A stretch of 64,000 nt of DNA, taken from NCBI GenBank assembly GCA_964571195.1, contig CAZNAD010000001.1, positions 186,001-250,000 of the forward strand, in the 5' to 3' direction. The notes under the pieces were generated by a model. It was not told the DNA's origin and ran no database searches. It worked only from the letters and a program-made list of their open reading frames with translations. Origin of the DNA: PALSA-1006 sp964571195 (GTDB taxonomy: Bacteria > Pseudomonadota > Gammaproteobacteria > Burkholderiales > Gallionellaceae). Of this stretch, positions 39,168-48,902 are shown piece after piece. The position numbers and the translations under genes were made by a program. Position 1 is the stretch's first letter; each line of letters begins with the position of its first letter.

Positions 39168-40588
39168 TTGATTCCAGTCCCGGAAGCGAATATCCCGATG
39201 GCGTTGTTCAAGCGTGACAGGTTGGCATACCAGGCCATCTCGGCGCTGATGACTTCCATGCGCGCGCTGGCTTCGCTCGCTTGCACCGAGAGCAGGTCGG
39301 GCAGGTTACCGACCCCGGATTGATAACGCGATTCTGCCACCTGGCGCGAGCGTACCGCGCTGCGCAACAAGGCATCGGCACTGTCGATGGCGGCCTCCGC
39401 CGTATCCAGATCGAAATAGGCTTGCCAGACATCGAGTTCGATCTGCGACGCGATACGGTCGCGCGTCGCATCCAGTTGTTCGGCACGCGCACGTGTCTGC
39501 CTGACCGTGTCGCGGGTACGGAAACCGTCGAACAGCGGCACGCTCAGGTTGATGCCTATGCTCCCGCTGTTGCTGGCATTGTCGAAACGATAGTCCGGGA
39601 AATTGTTGTAGGTGTTCGCCGCATTCGCCACCAGCGTCAGCGCGGGGCGTCCCTGTGCCGCAGCTGCGTCGATATCGGCATATGCCGCGCGCGCCTGTGC
39701 TTCGGCAGCGGCGAGATCGGGACGTGCCGATCTGGCACGTTCCAGATAGGTGTCGATGGGCTGGCGTATTTCACGCACAGGCGGTCTTCCCGCCAGCGGT
39801 GCGAATTCCAGTTTCGCGGTGACGGGCAGCCCCACGCTGTTGCAAAGCACGCCTTTCAACTTACCTGCCTCGCCCTGTGCTTTGCGCAGTTGCAGCTGTC
39901 CCTGTGCCAGCATGGTTTCCGCCTGATACACATCGCCTATGGTTGCCAAACCTGCCTGGCGGCGGCTATTGGCCAGAGCCAGGCTCATCTGTACGGTCTT
40001 TAGTGTCTCCTCGGCGGCTACCACGGTCTGCCGTGCTGCGAGCAGTTGGTAATAAGCCTGTTCGACCTTGAGTACGACATCCTGCAACACACGGTCCTTG
40101 TTCAGGTTGGCGGCAAGCAAGTTGTAGCCGGCGGCCTGTTCCGTGGCAGAACGTGCGCCGAAATCGAACAGCAGATAACTCAAGCTGACGCTGGGTGATA
40201 GACGGGTCTGTGTGTTGCCGGAGACCACCCCGCTACTGGTGTTGATGGAAGAAATGCCCCGGCTGAGCGAGACGTTGGCATCCAGTGTCGGCCAATATGC
40301 TGCCCCCGCAGCGTCTGCGGCAGCGGCCTGGGCGCGCGCCGCCGCCCAGATTTCGCGGGTCGAGGGATTGTTGTTCAGCGCCAGCTCGGTGAGCTCGGCC
40401 AGCGTCAGTGGTGCAGTCGTGAGCATTGCGCCGGAAACCGCGCTGATTTTGGCTGGCCGGGTCTTGTTGGGCTGGGCGGCGGAGTTCGCGTCAGGCAGCA
40501 GTTCGGCATGGGACAAAAATGACGCGCATCCGCAGGTAATCGCGGCGAGGCATTTGCAGAAGCTGGATGTGATCGAACGACTTTTCAT
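39164..40588 (-). CDS. TolC-family outer membrane efflux channel
   Basis: 474 aa. A signal sequence with a lipobox-like Cys (AAITCGCASFLSHAELL) starts the protein. The body shows two repeated helical hairpins typical of the TolC fold: LAELTELALNNNPSTREIWAAARAQAAAADAAGAAYWPTLDANVSLSRG and the matching IDTYLERARSARPDLAAAEAQARAAYADIDAAAAQGRPALTLVANA. It is the first gene of the tripartite efflux operon. An order with the channel first is less usual than MFP-RND-OMF. Confidence 0.93.
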   Translation of the reverse strand: MKSRSITSSFCKCLAAITCGCASFLSHAELLPDANSAAQPNKTRPAKISAVSGAMLTTAPLTLAELTELALNNNPSTREIWAAARAQAAAADAAGAAYWPTLDANVSLSRGISSINTSSGVVSGNTQTRLSPSVSLSYLLFDFGARSATEQAAGYNLLAANLNKDRVLQDVVLKVEQAYYQLLAARQTVVAAEETLKTVQMSLALANSRRQAGLATIGDVYQAETMLAQGQLQLRKAQGEAGKLKGVLCNSVGLPVTAKLEFAPLAGRPPVREIRQPIDTYLERARSARPDLAAAEAQARAAYADIDAAAAQGRPALTLVANAANTYNNFPDYRFDNASNSGSIGINLSVPLFDGFRTRDTVRQTRARAEQLDATRDRIASQIELDVWQAYFDLDTAEAAIDSADALLRSAVRSRQVAESRYQSGVGNLPDLLSVQASEASARMEVISAEMAWYANLSRLNNAIGIFASGTGIK

Positions 40589-40630
40589 GCACTACCCGTT
40601 GATGCGCCGATACGCGTGTATGCCAAACGA

Positions 40631-40657
40631 AAAAACCACCGACGCACGGGTCGGTGG
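40631..40657 (-). terminator. Terminator after sbp
   Basis: Stem ccaccga (40636-40642) with tcggtgg (40651-40657). On the minus strand six T residues follow (aaaaa at 40631-40635 plus the base before). It lies 70 bp beyond the sbp stop. Confidence 0.75.
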
Positions 40658-40727
40658 GCGTGCCGCGTATTCTACGCTTGCTTGGGCAGCAATTTAAGCG
40701 GCTATTGTTTACAAATAATCGTGCGCT

Positions 40728-41732
40728 TCACTTCCTGGTGTAAATCCGGTCGAACACACCGCCGTCCGCGAAGTGCAGCTTCTGCGTATTCGTCCAGCCG
40801 CCGAAGACTTTGTCGATGGTGATGAGTTTCAGCTTGGGAAATTGCTTTTCGTATTTCTTGGCTACCTTGGCATCTGTCGGGCGATAGAAATTCTTCGCGG
40901 CGATTTCCTGGCCTTCAGGTGAGTACAAGTATTCGAGGTAAGCCTGGGCAACTGCGCGGGTGCCGTGCTTGTCCACGTTTTTGTCCACCACGGTCACGGG
41001 AGGCTCGGCCAGAATACTTTGCGACGGGAACACTACATCGAATTTATCTTCGCCGAATTCCTTCTTCACCAGATAGGCTTCGTTTTCCCAAGTGATGAGC
41101 ACGTCGCCGATGCCGCGTTCGGAGAAGGTCACTGTCGATCCGCGCGCGCCGGAATCCAGCACGGGCACGTTACCGTACAGCTTGCTCACGAATTCCTGAG
41201 CCTTGGATTGGTCGCCCTTGTTCTTGTCCAGCGCGTAGCCCCAAGCGGCGAGGTAGTTCCAGCGTGCGCCGCCGGAGGTCTTCGGGTTCGGGGTAATCAC
41301 GGCCACGCCGGGTTTAACCAGATCGCTCCAGTCCTTGATGTTCTTGGGGTTGCCCTTGCGCACCAGCAACACGATGGTCGAAGTGTAAGGCGCGCTGTTC
41401 AGCTTCAGGCGCGATTGCCAGTTAGCGGGAACCAGTTCCCCGTTCTTGTACAAGGCATCGATGTCGGCTGCGAGTGCTAGGGTGGCGACATCCGCTTCCA
41501 GTCCGTCGATGATGGAGCGCGCCTGTTTGCCGGAGCCGCTGTGTGATGCTTTAACGGTGACGGTATCGCCAGTCTTGGCTTGCCAGTATTTGGCAAAGGC
41601 CGCGTTGTACTCTTGGTACAGTTCGCGGGTTGGGTCGTAGGACACGTTCAATAGGCTGATCTCGGCTGCTGCCGAGGTGCCTGCAAAGAGAGCGGCCAGC
41701 AATGCCAGCGAGGTCAGGGTAGATCGTTTCAT
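40728..41732 (-). CDS. sbp: Sulfate ABC transporter substrate-binding protein
   Basis: 334 aa with a signal peptide (TLTSLALLAALFAGTSAAA). The mature protein begins EISLLNVSYDPTRELYQEYNAAFAKYW, the conserved start of Sbp/CysP. The sulfate-contact motifs are KASHSGSGKQARSIIDGLEADVATLALAADID and NPKTSGGARWNYLAAWGYAL, with GARGSTVTFSERGIGDVLITWENEAYL. It captures sulfate (or thiosulfate) in the periplasm for CysTWA. That transporter is encoded 18 kb away, so sbp is transcribed separately. A promoter at 41785-41813 and the terminator at 40631 support a single-gene unit. Confidence 0.95.
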   Translation of the reverse strand: MKRSTLTSLALLAALFAGTSAAAEISLLNVSYDPTRELYQEYNAAFAKYWQAKTGDTVTVKASHSGSGKQARSIIDGLEADVATLALAADIDALYKNGELVPANWQSRLKLNSAPYTSTIVLLVRKGNPKNIKDWSDLVKPGVAVITPNPKTSGGARWNYLAAWGYALDKNKGDQSKAQEFVSKLYGNVPVLDSGARGSTVTFSERGIGDVLITWENEAYLVKKEFGEDKFDVVFPSQSILAEPPVTVVDKNVDKHGTRAVAQAYLEYLYSPEGQEIAAKNFYRPTDAKVAKKYEKQFPKLKLITIDKVFGGWTNTQKLHFADGGVFDRIYTRK

Positions 41733-41784
41733 TTATTCCTCCAAGGTTGAAATTGATCGTGTGCGTTGAATCACGATGGGACGC

Positions 41785-41813
41785 ATCTTAGGAATCACGT
41801 TCGGGGCTGTGAA
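41785..41813 (-). promoter_or_regulatory. Candidate sbp promoter
   Basis: On the minus strand TTCACA (41813-41808), a 17-bp spacer and TAAGAT (41790-41785), about 52 bp before the sbp start. The region is divergent toward phoR. Confidence 0.45.
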
Positions 41814-41895
41814 CCAATTAGTTCTCGATTGCTTAGCTGATTTTTGAATATGCGGGAGGAGGGGCGGGACGGATTGCGTCGGGAAAGTCATCGGG

Positions 41896-43242
41896 ATGCA
41901 ATGTGCGTACCGTATAATGGCGCATCGCAAAACTCATGGATTCGTTGTGGTCGATTTCTGGCAGCGTGCCTTGGCCTTTCCCGTCACCATCCTGACTTTG
42001 TCCCTGCTGATCTGGGGGGCGGTTGGTGCTTTACCCGCAGCACTCTTCTTCTCCAGCATGATCGCGCTCAAGCTGATCGGCCATTTGCGCCAGTTGGCGC
42101 GGATGGAACGCTGGTCGATGTCGCCCGAATCCGGGGGGGTGCCGGAAGGGCGCGGCGCATGGGAGGATTTTTCCGGTAACCTGAACAAGCTGATGCGCAA
42201 ACAGCGCGAGACGCGCGAGAAACATGCCGCCGCGTTGCAACAGATTGAGCAGGCGACTGCGGCATTGCCGGAGGGTGTGGTGATCCTCGACGAGACCGAC
42301 CACATCGAGTGGTGCAATCCGCTGGCGGAACGGCATTTCGGTCTGGACGGCAGCCGCGACATCATGCAGCAGATCACCTATCTCGCCCGCCAGCCAGAAT
42401 TCGTGCAATACCTCGCGCTGGCCAACTATGCCGAACCGCTGATACTGCGCGGCATGCGCCAGGACGAGATAGTGCTGTCCATCAAGGTGGTTCCGTACGG
42501 AGTCAACAAGAAGCTGTTGATCAGCCGCGATATCACCCACCTCGAACGTATCGAGACCATGCGTCGCGATTTCGTGGCGAACGTGTCGCACGAATTGCGC
42601 ACCCCGCTGACCGTGGTCAACGGTTTTGTCGAGACGTTGCAGGATATGCCCAAGCTGGATAACGAGATGTCGCGCCGGGCACTGCAATTGATGGGTGAGC
42701 AGACCAAGCGTATGGAAGGGCTGGTGGATGACCTGCTGACGCTCTCGCGCCTGGAGAACACGCTCAACACGCTGGTTGAAGAAGAGGTGGATGTCCCCGT
42801 GCTGTTGCAGTCGCTGTATCAGGACGGGCAGGCCTTGAGCGCCGGGCAGCATGTGCTGAAATTGGAGCTGAACTGTACTGCCCGGCTAACGGGAAGTGCC
42901 GCTGAGTTACGCAGTGCGTTTAGTAATCTGCTGTCCAATGCGATCCGCTACACGCCGCAAGGCGGCGAGATCACCGTGAGTTGGTCGGTGCACGAGAACG
43001 GCGCGCCGACATACAGCGTGAAAGATAGCGGTATCGGCATCGCGCCGGAACATATTCCCCGGCTGACAGAGCGTTTCTACCGGGTGGATCGCAGCCGCTC
43101 GCGCGAGACCGGCGGCACCGGGCTGGGACTGGCGATTGTCAAACACATCGCCAATCGCCATCAGGCGCAACTGGGGGTGGTGAGCGAAGAAGGCCGGGGT
43201 AGCACCTTTAGCATTACATTTCCTGCCAAACGACGTCTGTAG
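41896..43242 (+). CDS. phoR: Phosphate regulon sensor kinase PhoR
   Basis: 448 aa if started at 41896; an ATG at 41917 (MAHRKTHGFVV) is equally possible, and no clear ribosome-binding site settles it. Two membrane helices (LAFPVTILTLSLLIWGAVGALPAALFFSSMIALKL) form the PhoR-type N-terminal region. A PAS domain follows (LPEGVVILDETDHIEWCNPLAERHFGLD). The HisKA box is RRDFVANVSHELRTPLTVVNGFVETL with the phosphorylated His in SHELRTPL. The ATPase has N (FSNLLSNAIRYTPQGG), G1 (VKDSGIGIAPEH), F and G2 boxes (GGTGLGLAIVKHI). It is divergent from sbp, with no phoB neighbour. Confidence 0.92.
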   Translation: MQCAYRIMAHRKTHGFVVVDFWQRALAFPVTILTLSLLIWGAVGALPAALFFSSMIALKLIGHLRQLARMERWSMSPESGGVPEGRGAWEDFSGNLNKLMRKQRETREKHAAALQQIEQATAALPEGVVILDETDHIEWCNPLAERHFGLDGSRDIMQQITYLARQPEFVQYLALANYAEPLILRGMRQDEIVLSIKVVPYGVNKKLLISRDITHLERIETMRRDFVANVSHELRTPLTVVNGFVETLQDMPKLDNEMSRRALQLMGEQTKRMEGLVDDLLTLSRLENTLNTLVEEEVDVPVLLQSLYQDGQALSAGQHVLKLELNCTARLTGSAAELRSAFSNLLSNAIRYTPQGGEITVSWSVHENGAPTYSVKDSGIGIAPEHIPRLTERFYRVDRSRSRETGGTGLGLAIVKHIANRHQAQLGVVSEEGRGSTFSITFPAKRRL

Positions 43243-43248
43243 CCGGAA

Positions 43249-44871
43249 TCACGCCAGCGAGAAACTGGCGCGTTCGAAGTCCGCACCCTTGTCTACACTG
43301 AAGCACAGTTTTACGGTCTGAGTCGTTCCGTCCAGATGGACGATGTCGGCTAGCCTTTCCGCGCGGAAGAAGTCGCGCGGCAGGATCAGGCTGGCCGGGA
43401 TCTTCAGCGATGGGACTGCGGACAACAACAGAGCCGCCTCGGCCTTGTCTGACAAGGCGGTGTTGATGCCTTTAGCTTTGATGGCGATAGGCTGCGCGAT
43501 ACCGGGGAGATATTGGATGCCCATGCGCAGCTGCCCACTGCGCGTGATGACGATCCAGCTCACTTTGCCGAGCATGAAGGTCTTGGCGTCGTCCGGTCGT
43601 ACCGCGACCAGTTGTTGGGTTCCTATCCGTTCGCCCTGTTCACTTGCGCGGATCACGCGCCCTCCCATGAGACTCTCGTTTTCGATCTGCCAATTTTCCA
43701 GCGCGAAACCGAGCTGGACGATATCGTGACGATCAGTCTCGGACAATACGCGACCGAATGCGGCGATCTGTTTGCGTGCCAGACTGTCTGCACCGGTTTC
43801 TTTGCGCGGTTGTTTGAAGGGTTTGCGCGCGATGTGGGCATAGATGCCCTCGATGCTGAAACACAGCGCCGCAGATTGGGCGATGGTGCGGCGCTCGATT
43901 TGCCGTTCGGTATTCGCCTCGCAGCAATAACGGTGCAGGCGGTTGAGAAACTCGATGCAGTCGCTGCCGTTGTATTCGCTGCCCAGTTCCAGTTGTTGCG
44001 GTGTCTGCCCCTGTTGCAACAGGATGCTTTTCACGCGCAACAGTTTGCTTAACGGCACCATGGGCAGATAACGCATGCTGTCAGATGGCGTGGCAAGGTG
44101 CAGGGGGATCAATCCGCTGGTGCCGGACAGATCCACCGCCAGCGGCGGGGCATCGTCTTTACCGACGGTGGCCCGGCGGTCGATGAGCAGGACTTCATGC
44201 CATTGGCTCAGCCAGCGGTCCAGCAGTTGCAACTGGCCGCGCGTCAGCTCGAAGGGATGGGCATGGCAGGCCAGCAGATTTTTCACATACACGGTCTGAC
44301 AAGTGCTGTTGTTGCCGACGGCATGTTGCAGGTCTTCCACCTCGGTTTGCTGGAAGCCTTGTGTTTCGGCGAAGGCGAACAGGGTGTGCAACTGGTGCCA
44401 GAGTTTGCCGTCGAATTCATAACCGTTGCGCAAGTGTTCGAATATCTGTAGTCCGCTGTAGCGCAGGCAGCGCTGGGTCAATAAAGCACCTTGTTCGGCC
44501 AGCTGTTTGTCGCCAGCCAGGTAGGCTTGCAGGCAGCGGCGGTAACCGGTCACCAGGCCTTGCCACAGGGCGGTGATGGATACGAACACGGTCAGTTCAT
44601 CTTCGCCGAGCGGGAGTTTTTTGGAGATGAGTTTTTTGGCGTAATCGCGCTGCACCAGTACCACGGTCTCGCGCAACAGTTCCAGCGTGTGCAGGCGTTC
44701 CAGGCCGCGCATCGGATAACGGCCAAACTCGTCGAGCTGGTTGCGCAGCACGGCATGAGCCTGATGCAGATTGGTGAGTTGCAGTTGTTGCAACCAGGCG
44801 GCACACGAGGCCCTGTCTTTGAAGGCCGGGTTGGCGAGATCGTCGGTCGGTTCCAGTGGCAGATCGAGCAT
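43249..44871 (-). CDS. Conserved hypothetical protein, possible PilZ-like C-terminal domain
   Basis: 540 aa without signal or membrane segments. The N-terminal 300 residues are alpha-helical and leucine-rich, with FGRYPMRGLERLHTLELLRETVVLVQRDYAKKLISKKLPLGEDE near 49-92 and a middle segment EYNGSDCIEFLNRLHRYCCEANTERQIERRT. The last ~150 residues are beta-rich (ESLMGGRVIRASEQGERIGTQQLVAVRPDD and MLGKVSWIVITRSGQLRMGIQYLPG), which is suggestive of a PilZ-like barrel, although the RxxxR signature is not clear. Similar proteins occur in betaproteobacteria under labels such as molecular chaperone. The function is unknown. It is convergent with phoR (6 bp between stops). Confidence 0.65.
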   Translation of the reverse strand: MLDLPLEPTDDLANPAFKDRASCAAWLQQLQLTNLHQAHAVLRNQLDEFGRYPMRGLERLHTLELLRETVVLVQRDYAKKLISKKLPLGEDELTVFVSITALWQGLVTGYRRCLQAYLAGDKQLAEQGALLTQRCLRYSGLQIFEHLRNGYEFDGKLWHQLHTLFAFAETQGFQQTEVEDLQHAVGNNSTCQTVYVKNLLACHAHPFELTRGQLQLLDRWLSQWHEVLLIDRRATVGKDDAPPLAVDLSGTSGLIPLHLATPSDSMRYLPMVPLSKLLRVKSILLQQGQTPQQLELGSEYNGSDCIEFLNRLHRYCCEANTERQIERRTIAQSAALCFSIEGIYAHIARKPFKQPRKETGADSLARKQIAAFGRVLSETDRHDIVQLGFALENWQIENESLMGGRVIRASEQGERIGTQQLVAVRPDDAKTFMLGKVSWIVITRSGQLRMGIQYLPGIAQPIAIKAKGINTALSDKAEAALLLSAVPSLKIPASLILPRDFFRAERLADIVHLDGTTQTVKLCFSVDKGADFERASFSLA

Positions 44872-44947
44872 GGGGGCTAAGGTTTAGGGTCTGGGGTGGT
44901 CATGTATTGGGTTCGGATACTAATCCCTGTGGCTCGGTTCCTCAATC

Positions 44948-47900
44948 CTAAAGCAATACACGTTCGATGCCGCCATTATTCGCCTGTTCCACATAGTCCG
45001 CCATCCAGTTTGCGCCGAGCAGGTGTTTCGCCATTTCCACCACGATGTAATCGGTGGTCAGGCCGGTGTCATCGGTATAACGGCTGAGGCCTTGGAAACA
45101 GGCGGGGCAGGAGGTGAGTATCTTCACTTCGCTCTGGCCATCGCCGTCGCCGCGCAAGGCCGCCGCGCCTTTGCGCAATTCCTCTTCCTTGCGGAAACGT
45201 ACCTGAGTGGCGATATGCGGAACGTTCAGGCCGAAAGTTCCTGCCTCGCCGCAGCAGCGGTCGTTCAGGGTCACCTGTGTCGCCATCAGCTCGTTGGCGA
45301 CTTTGAGCGGTGCGTAGGTCTTCATCGGCGAGTGGCAGGGGTCGTGGTACATGTACTGTACCGACGCAGCATTACTGCCCGTTGATACGCTCAGTTTCAC
45401 ACCTTTCTCTAACAGATATTCGTGGATGTCGAGCAGGCGGCAACCGGGGAAGATCTTCTCGAACTGGTATTTAAGCAGTTGGTCCATACAGGTGCCGCAA
45501 GACACGATCACCGTCTTGATGTCGAGATAGTTGAGCGTGTTGGCCACGCGATGGAACAGCACGCGATTATCGGTGGTGATCTGGCTGCCCTTGTCGTCGA
45601 AACCGGATGCGGTCTGTGGATAACCGCAGCACAGGTAGCCCGGCGGCAGCACGGTGATCGCGCCGATCTCGTACAGCATTGCTTGCGTTGCCAGTGCAAC
45701 GGGCGAATACATACGTTCCGAGCCACAGCCGGGGAAGTAGAACACCGCTTCCGAATCCTCGTTTACTTTGCGCGGGTCGCGGATCACCGGGACGATGGTG
45801 TTGTCCTCGATATCGAGCAGCGCACGTGCAGTCTTTTTCGCCAATCCGCCGGGCATCGGTTTGTTGATGAAGTGGATGATCTTGGCCTGGAGCGGCGGTT
45901 TGCCCACAGTGGCGGGCGGGTGCGCGACCTGCTGGCGGAACAGTCCCAGATGTTTGGCGATGCGGTAACCCAGACGTTGCGCTTTGTAACTCCATTCGAA
46001 CATGACTTTGCGCAACAGCTTGGTGGCGGTGGGGTCGGTCGCGCTGAGATAGAACATGGACAGGGCGGTGACCGGGCTGAATTTCTTCTGGCCTTGCTTG
46101 CGCAGGAAGTTACGCATCGCCACCGATACATCACCGAAATCGATATCCACCGGGCAGGGCTTCACGCAGCGGTGGCATACGGTGCAGTGGTCAGCCACAT
46201 CGCCGAATTCGGCGAAATGCTGGATCGACACCCCGCGCCGGGTCTGTTCTTCGTACAGAAAAGCCTCGATCAGCAGCGAGGTGGCGAGCACCTTGTTGCG
46301 CGGCGAGTAGAGCAGGTTGGCGCGCGGTACATGGGTGCTGCACACCGGTTTGCATTTGCCGCAGCGCAGGCAGTCCTTGATCGAGTCGGAGATGTTGCCC
46401 AGCTCGCTCTTTTCGAGGATCAGGCTTTCCAGTTCCATCAGGTTGAAGCTGGGGGTGTAGGCACGGTCGAGGTTGCTGCCTTTGAGCAGCTTGCCCTTGT
46501 TAAAGCGGCCCACAGGGTCGACCTTCTGCTTGTACGCGGTGAAGGGGGCGATCTCGCTCTCTTCGAGGAAGTCGAACTTGGTGATGCCGATGCCGTGCTC
46601 GCCCGAGATCACGCCGCCCAGGTCTTTGGCCAGCTGCATGATGCGGTCGACCGCGCCGTAGGCCTGTTGCAGCATGGCGTAGTCGTCGGAGTTCACCGGG
46701 ATGTTGGTGTGTACGTTGCCGTCGCCCGCGTGCATGTGCAGCGCTACGAACACGCGGCTCTTCAAGATGCGCTGATGGATGGCGCTGCACTGTTCCAGGA
46801 TCGGCAGGTAGGTGTTGCCGCTGAACAGATGGCGCAACGGCTCGCGCAGTTCGTGTTTCCACGAGGCACGCAGCGTGTGGTTCTGTACCGCGTCGAACAC
46901 GGTGCCGTCTCCGCCGCCTGATACGGGAGAGAAGGGGCAATCGCGCAACGGTGTATCGAGATGTTGCAGCAGCCACTGCCAGCGCGTACGGACTTCCGCC
47001 AGCAGTTCGCGCGCATGTTGCGGGCGGTTGCCCAGCAGTTCGGCATCGCCCAGCTGGGCATCGTCCTGATAACGCAGCGGCAGCTCGCCGGAGAAAAGTT
47101 CGTCCAGCGCATCGAGTAGTTGGATCTTGTTGGAGAGCGATAGCTCGATGTTGATGCGCTCGATGCCGTCGCAATAATCTCCCATGCGCGGCAGCGGGAT
47201 GACCACGTCCTCGTTGATCTTAAAGGCGTTGGTGTGTTTGGCGATGGCGGCAGTACGCGCGCGATCGAGCCAGAATTTCTTGCGCGCTTCCGCCGAGACG
47301 GCGATGAAACCCTCGCCGTGGCGCAGATTGGCCAGGCGCACGATCTCGGAAGCGGCTTCACCCACAGCGTGCTCATCATCACCCACCACATCGGCAATCA
47401 GCACCATCTTCGGGCGCGTGCCGCGTTTGGACTTGGTGGCATAACCGACAGCCTTCAGATAACGTTCGTCGAGGTGCTCCAGCCCGGCCAGGAACACCGG
47501 AGAAGGGCGCAGAGGGAATGGAGAAGAGTGGTTGCCGCGCTTATCGAATAGTGTGGTGATCTCGACGATGGCGGGTACCGCTTCGCGCACCTGGCCGAAA
47601 AATTCCAGACAGACCGTGCGGGTGAAGCTGTGCTCGCGGTGCAAGATGAATCGCGCCGAGGTGATGATGCCGTCGCAGCCTTCTTTCTGGATGCCGGGCA
47701 GGCCGGAAAGGAATTTGTCGGTGACGTCTTTGCCCAGTCCGGTCTTGCGGAATTTGCCGCCGGGGATGCTGAGTATTTCAGGTTCGCCGTGTGGTGTTTT
47801 GCCGTTGGCCTCAAAACGACTGATGCGGAAGCGCGCCATTTCGACATCGTGAATTTTGCCGAGGTTGTGATCTAAGCGTTCGACCAGCATCCACAGGCCG

Positions 47901-48811
47901 TCCGGCGTGACCATTTTCCACGAGGTCAGATTGTCCAGTGCGGTGCCCCACATGACAGCTTTTTTGCCGCCCGCGTTCATTGCCACATTACCGCCGATAC
48001 AGGAGGCATCTGCGGAAGTCGGATCGACCGCGAATACCAGCCGGTGCGCTTCCGCCGCTTCCATCACGCGCCGGGTCACCACGCCCGCGCCGCAATGGAT
48101 GGTGGCATAGGGTGCGTTCAGTCCGGGCAGGGTGAGGTGTTCTACCGGTGCGAGGGTGTCCAGCTTTTCGGTGTTGATGACTGCCGCATGTTTGGTGAGC
48201 GGAATGGCACCGCCGGTGTAGCCGGTGCCGCCACCGCGCGGGATGAGTGTGAGGCCGAGTTCGATGCAGGCGCGCACCAGCGGTGCGACCTCGGCTTCGC
48301 TGTCCGGGTGCAAGACCACGAAAGGATATTCCACGCGCCAGTCGGTGGCATCGGTCACATGGGATACCCGCGCCAAGCCGTCGAACTGGATGTTGTCTTT
48401 GCGGGTGTGGCGGCTCAGGGTGCGCAGCGCGCGGCGGCGCAGTTGCAGCGTATGTTCGAATTCGGCAGCGAACTGATTGACCGCCGCGACAGCCAGTTCG
48501 AGCAGGCGTTTGACTTTTTGATTGTCCTGACGGCGCACTTCGATGGCGTTCAGACGGTGATGCAGTGCGCCGATCAGCGCCTCGCGTCGTTTACGGTTGG
48601 CCAGCAGGTCGTCTTCCAGGTAGGGGTTGCGCATCAATACCCAGATGTCGCCCAAGACCTCGTACAACATCTGGGCAGAACGCCCGGTGCGACGCTCTTC
48701 GCGCAGGGTGTTGATGATGTCCCAGGCTTCCTCGCCCAGAATGCGTAGCACGATCTCGCGGTCGGAGAACGAGGTGTAGTTGTAGGGGATTTCGCGTAGC
48801 CGTGCGTTCAT
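44948..48811 (-). CDS. FAD-linked oxidase with 4Fe-4S and CCG domains (DUF3683 type)
   Basis: 1287 aa from the ATG at 48811 (MNARLREIPYNYTSFSDREI). The domain order is: N-terminal DUF3683-like helical region (1-150); FAD_binding_4 domain with LIPRGGGTGYTGGAIPL and ADASCIGGNVAMNAGGKKAVMWGTALDNL; FAD-oxidase C-terminal domain with HMHAGDGNVHTNIPV and GGVISGEHGIGITK; two 4Fe-4S motifs (CLRCGKCKPVC near 814 and CTVCHRCVKPCP near 880); then two cysteine-rich CCG domains (CGSERM...CCGYPQT and CCGEAGTFGLN). It resembles a fused GlcD-GlcF or D-lactate dehydrogenase. Substrate is unknown, perhaps a 2-hydroxyacid. It lies 92 bp after the sulfatase gene. Confidence 0.9.
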   Translation of the reverse strand: MNARLREIPYNYTSFSDREIVLRILGEEAWDIINTLREERRTGRSAQMLYEVLGDIWVLMRNPYLEDDLLANRKRREALIGALHHRLNAIEVRRQDNQKVKRLLELAVAAVNQFAAEFEHTLQLRRRALRTLSRHTRKDNIQFDGLARVSHVTDATDWRVEYPFVVLHPDSEAEVAPLVRACIELGLTLIPRGGGTGYTGGAIPLTKHAAVINTEKLDTLAPVEHLTLPGLNAPYATIHCGAGVVTRRVMEAAEAHRLVFAVDPTSADASCIGGNVAMNAGGKKAVMWGTALDNLTSWKMVTPDGLWMLVERLDHNLGKIHDVEMARFRISRFEANGKTPHGEPEILSIPGGKFRKTGLGKDVTDKFLSGLPGIQKEGCDGIITSARFILHREHSFTRTVCLEFFGQVREAVPAIVEITTLFDKRGNHSSPFPLRPSPVFLAGLEHLDERYLKAVGYATKSKRGTRPKMVLIADVVGDDEHAVGEAASEIVRLANLRHGEGFIAVSAEARKKFWLDRARTAAIAKHTNAFKINEDVVIPLPRMGDYCDGIERINIELSLSNKIQLLDALDELFSGELPLRYQDDAQLGDAELLGNRPQHARELLAEVRTRWQWLLQHLDTPLRDCPFSPVSGGGDGTVFDAVQNHTLRASWKHELREPLRHLFSGNTYLPILEQCSAIHQRILKSRVFVALHMHAGDGNVHTNIPVNSDDYAMLQQAYGAVDRIMQLAKDLGGVISGEHGIGITKFDFLEESEIAPFTAYKQKVDPVGRFNKGKLLKGSNLDRAYTPSFNLMELESLILEKSELGNISDSIKDCLRCGKCKPVCSTHVPRANLLYSPRNKVLATSLLIEAFLYEEQTRRGVSIQHFAEFGDVADHCTVCHRCVKPCPVDIDFGDVSVAMRNFLRKQGQKKFSPVTALSMFYLSATDPTATKLLRKVMFEWSYKAQRLGYRIAKHLGLFRQQVAHPPATVGKPPLQAKIIHFINKPMPGGLAKKTARALLDIEDNTIVPVIRDPRKVNEDSEAVFYFPGCGSERMYSPVALATQAMLYEIGAITVLPPGYLCCGYPQTASGFDDKGSQITTDNRVLFHRVANTLNYLDIKTVIVSCGTCMDQLLKYQFEKIFPGCRLLDIHEYLLEKGVKLSVSTGSNAASVQYMYHDPCHSPMKTYAPLKVANELMATQVTLNDRCCGEAGTFGLNVPHIATQVRFRKEEELRKGAAALRGDGDGQSEVKILTSCPACFQGLSRYTDDTGLTTDYIVVEMAKHLLGANWMADYVEQANNGGIERVLL

Positions 48812-48902
48812 GCCGTCAGTCTCTGTTGCCAAGGCGCGCATTCTACCGCATCGTCACCCGGTGCTCGACCCCGCCGCAAGAGGGGCTGTTGCAGCGAGCG
48901 AT

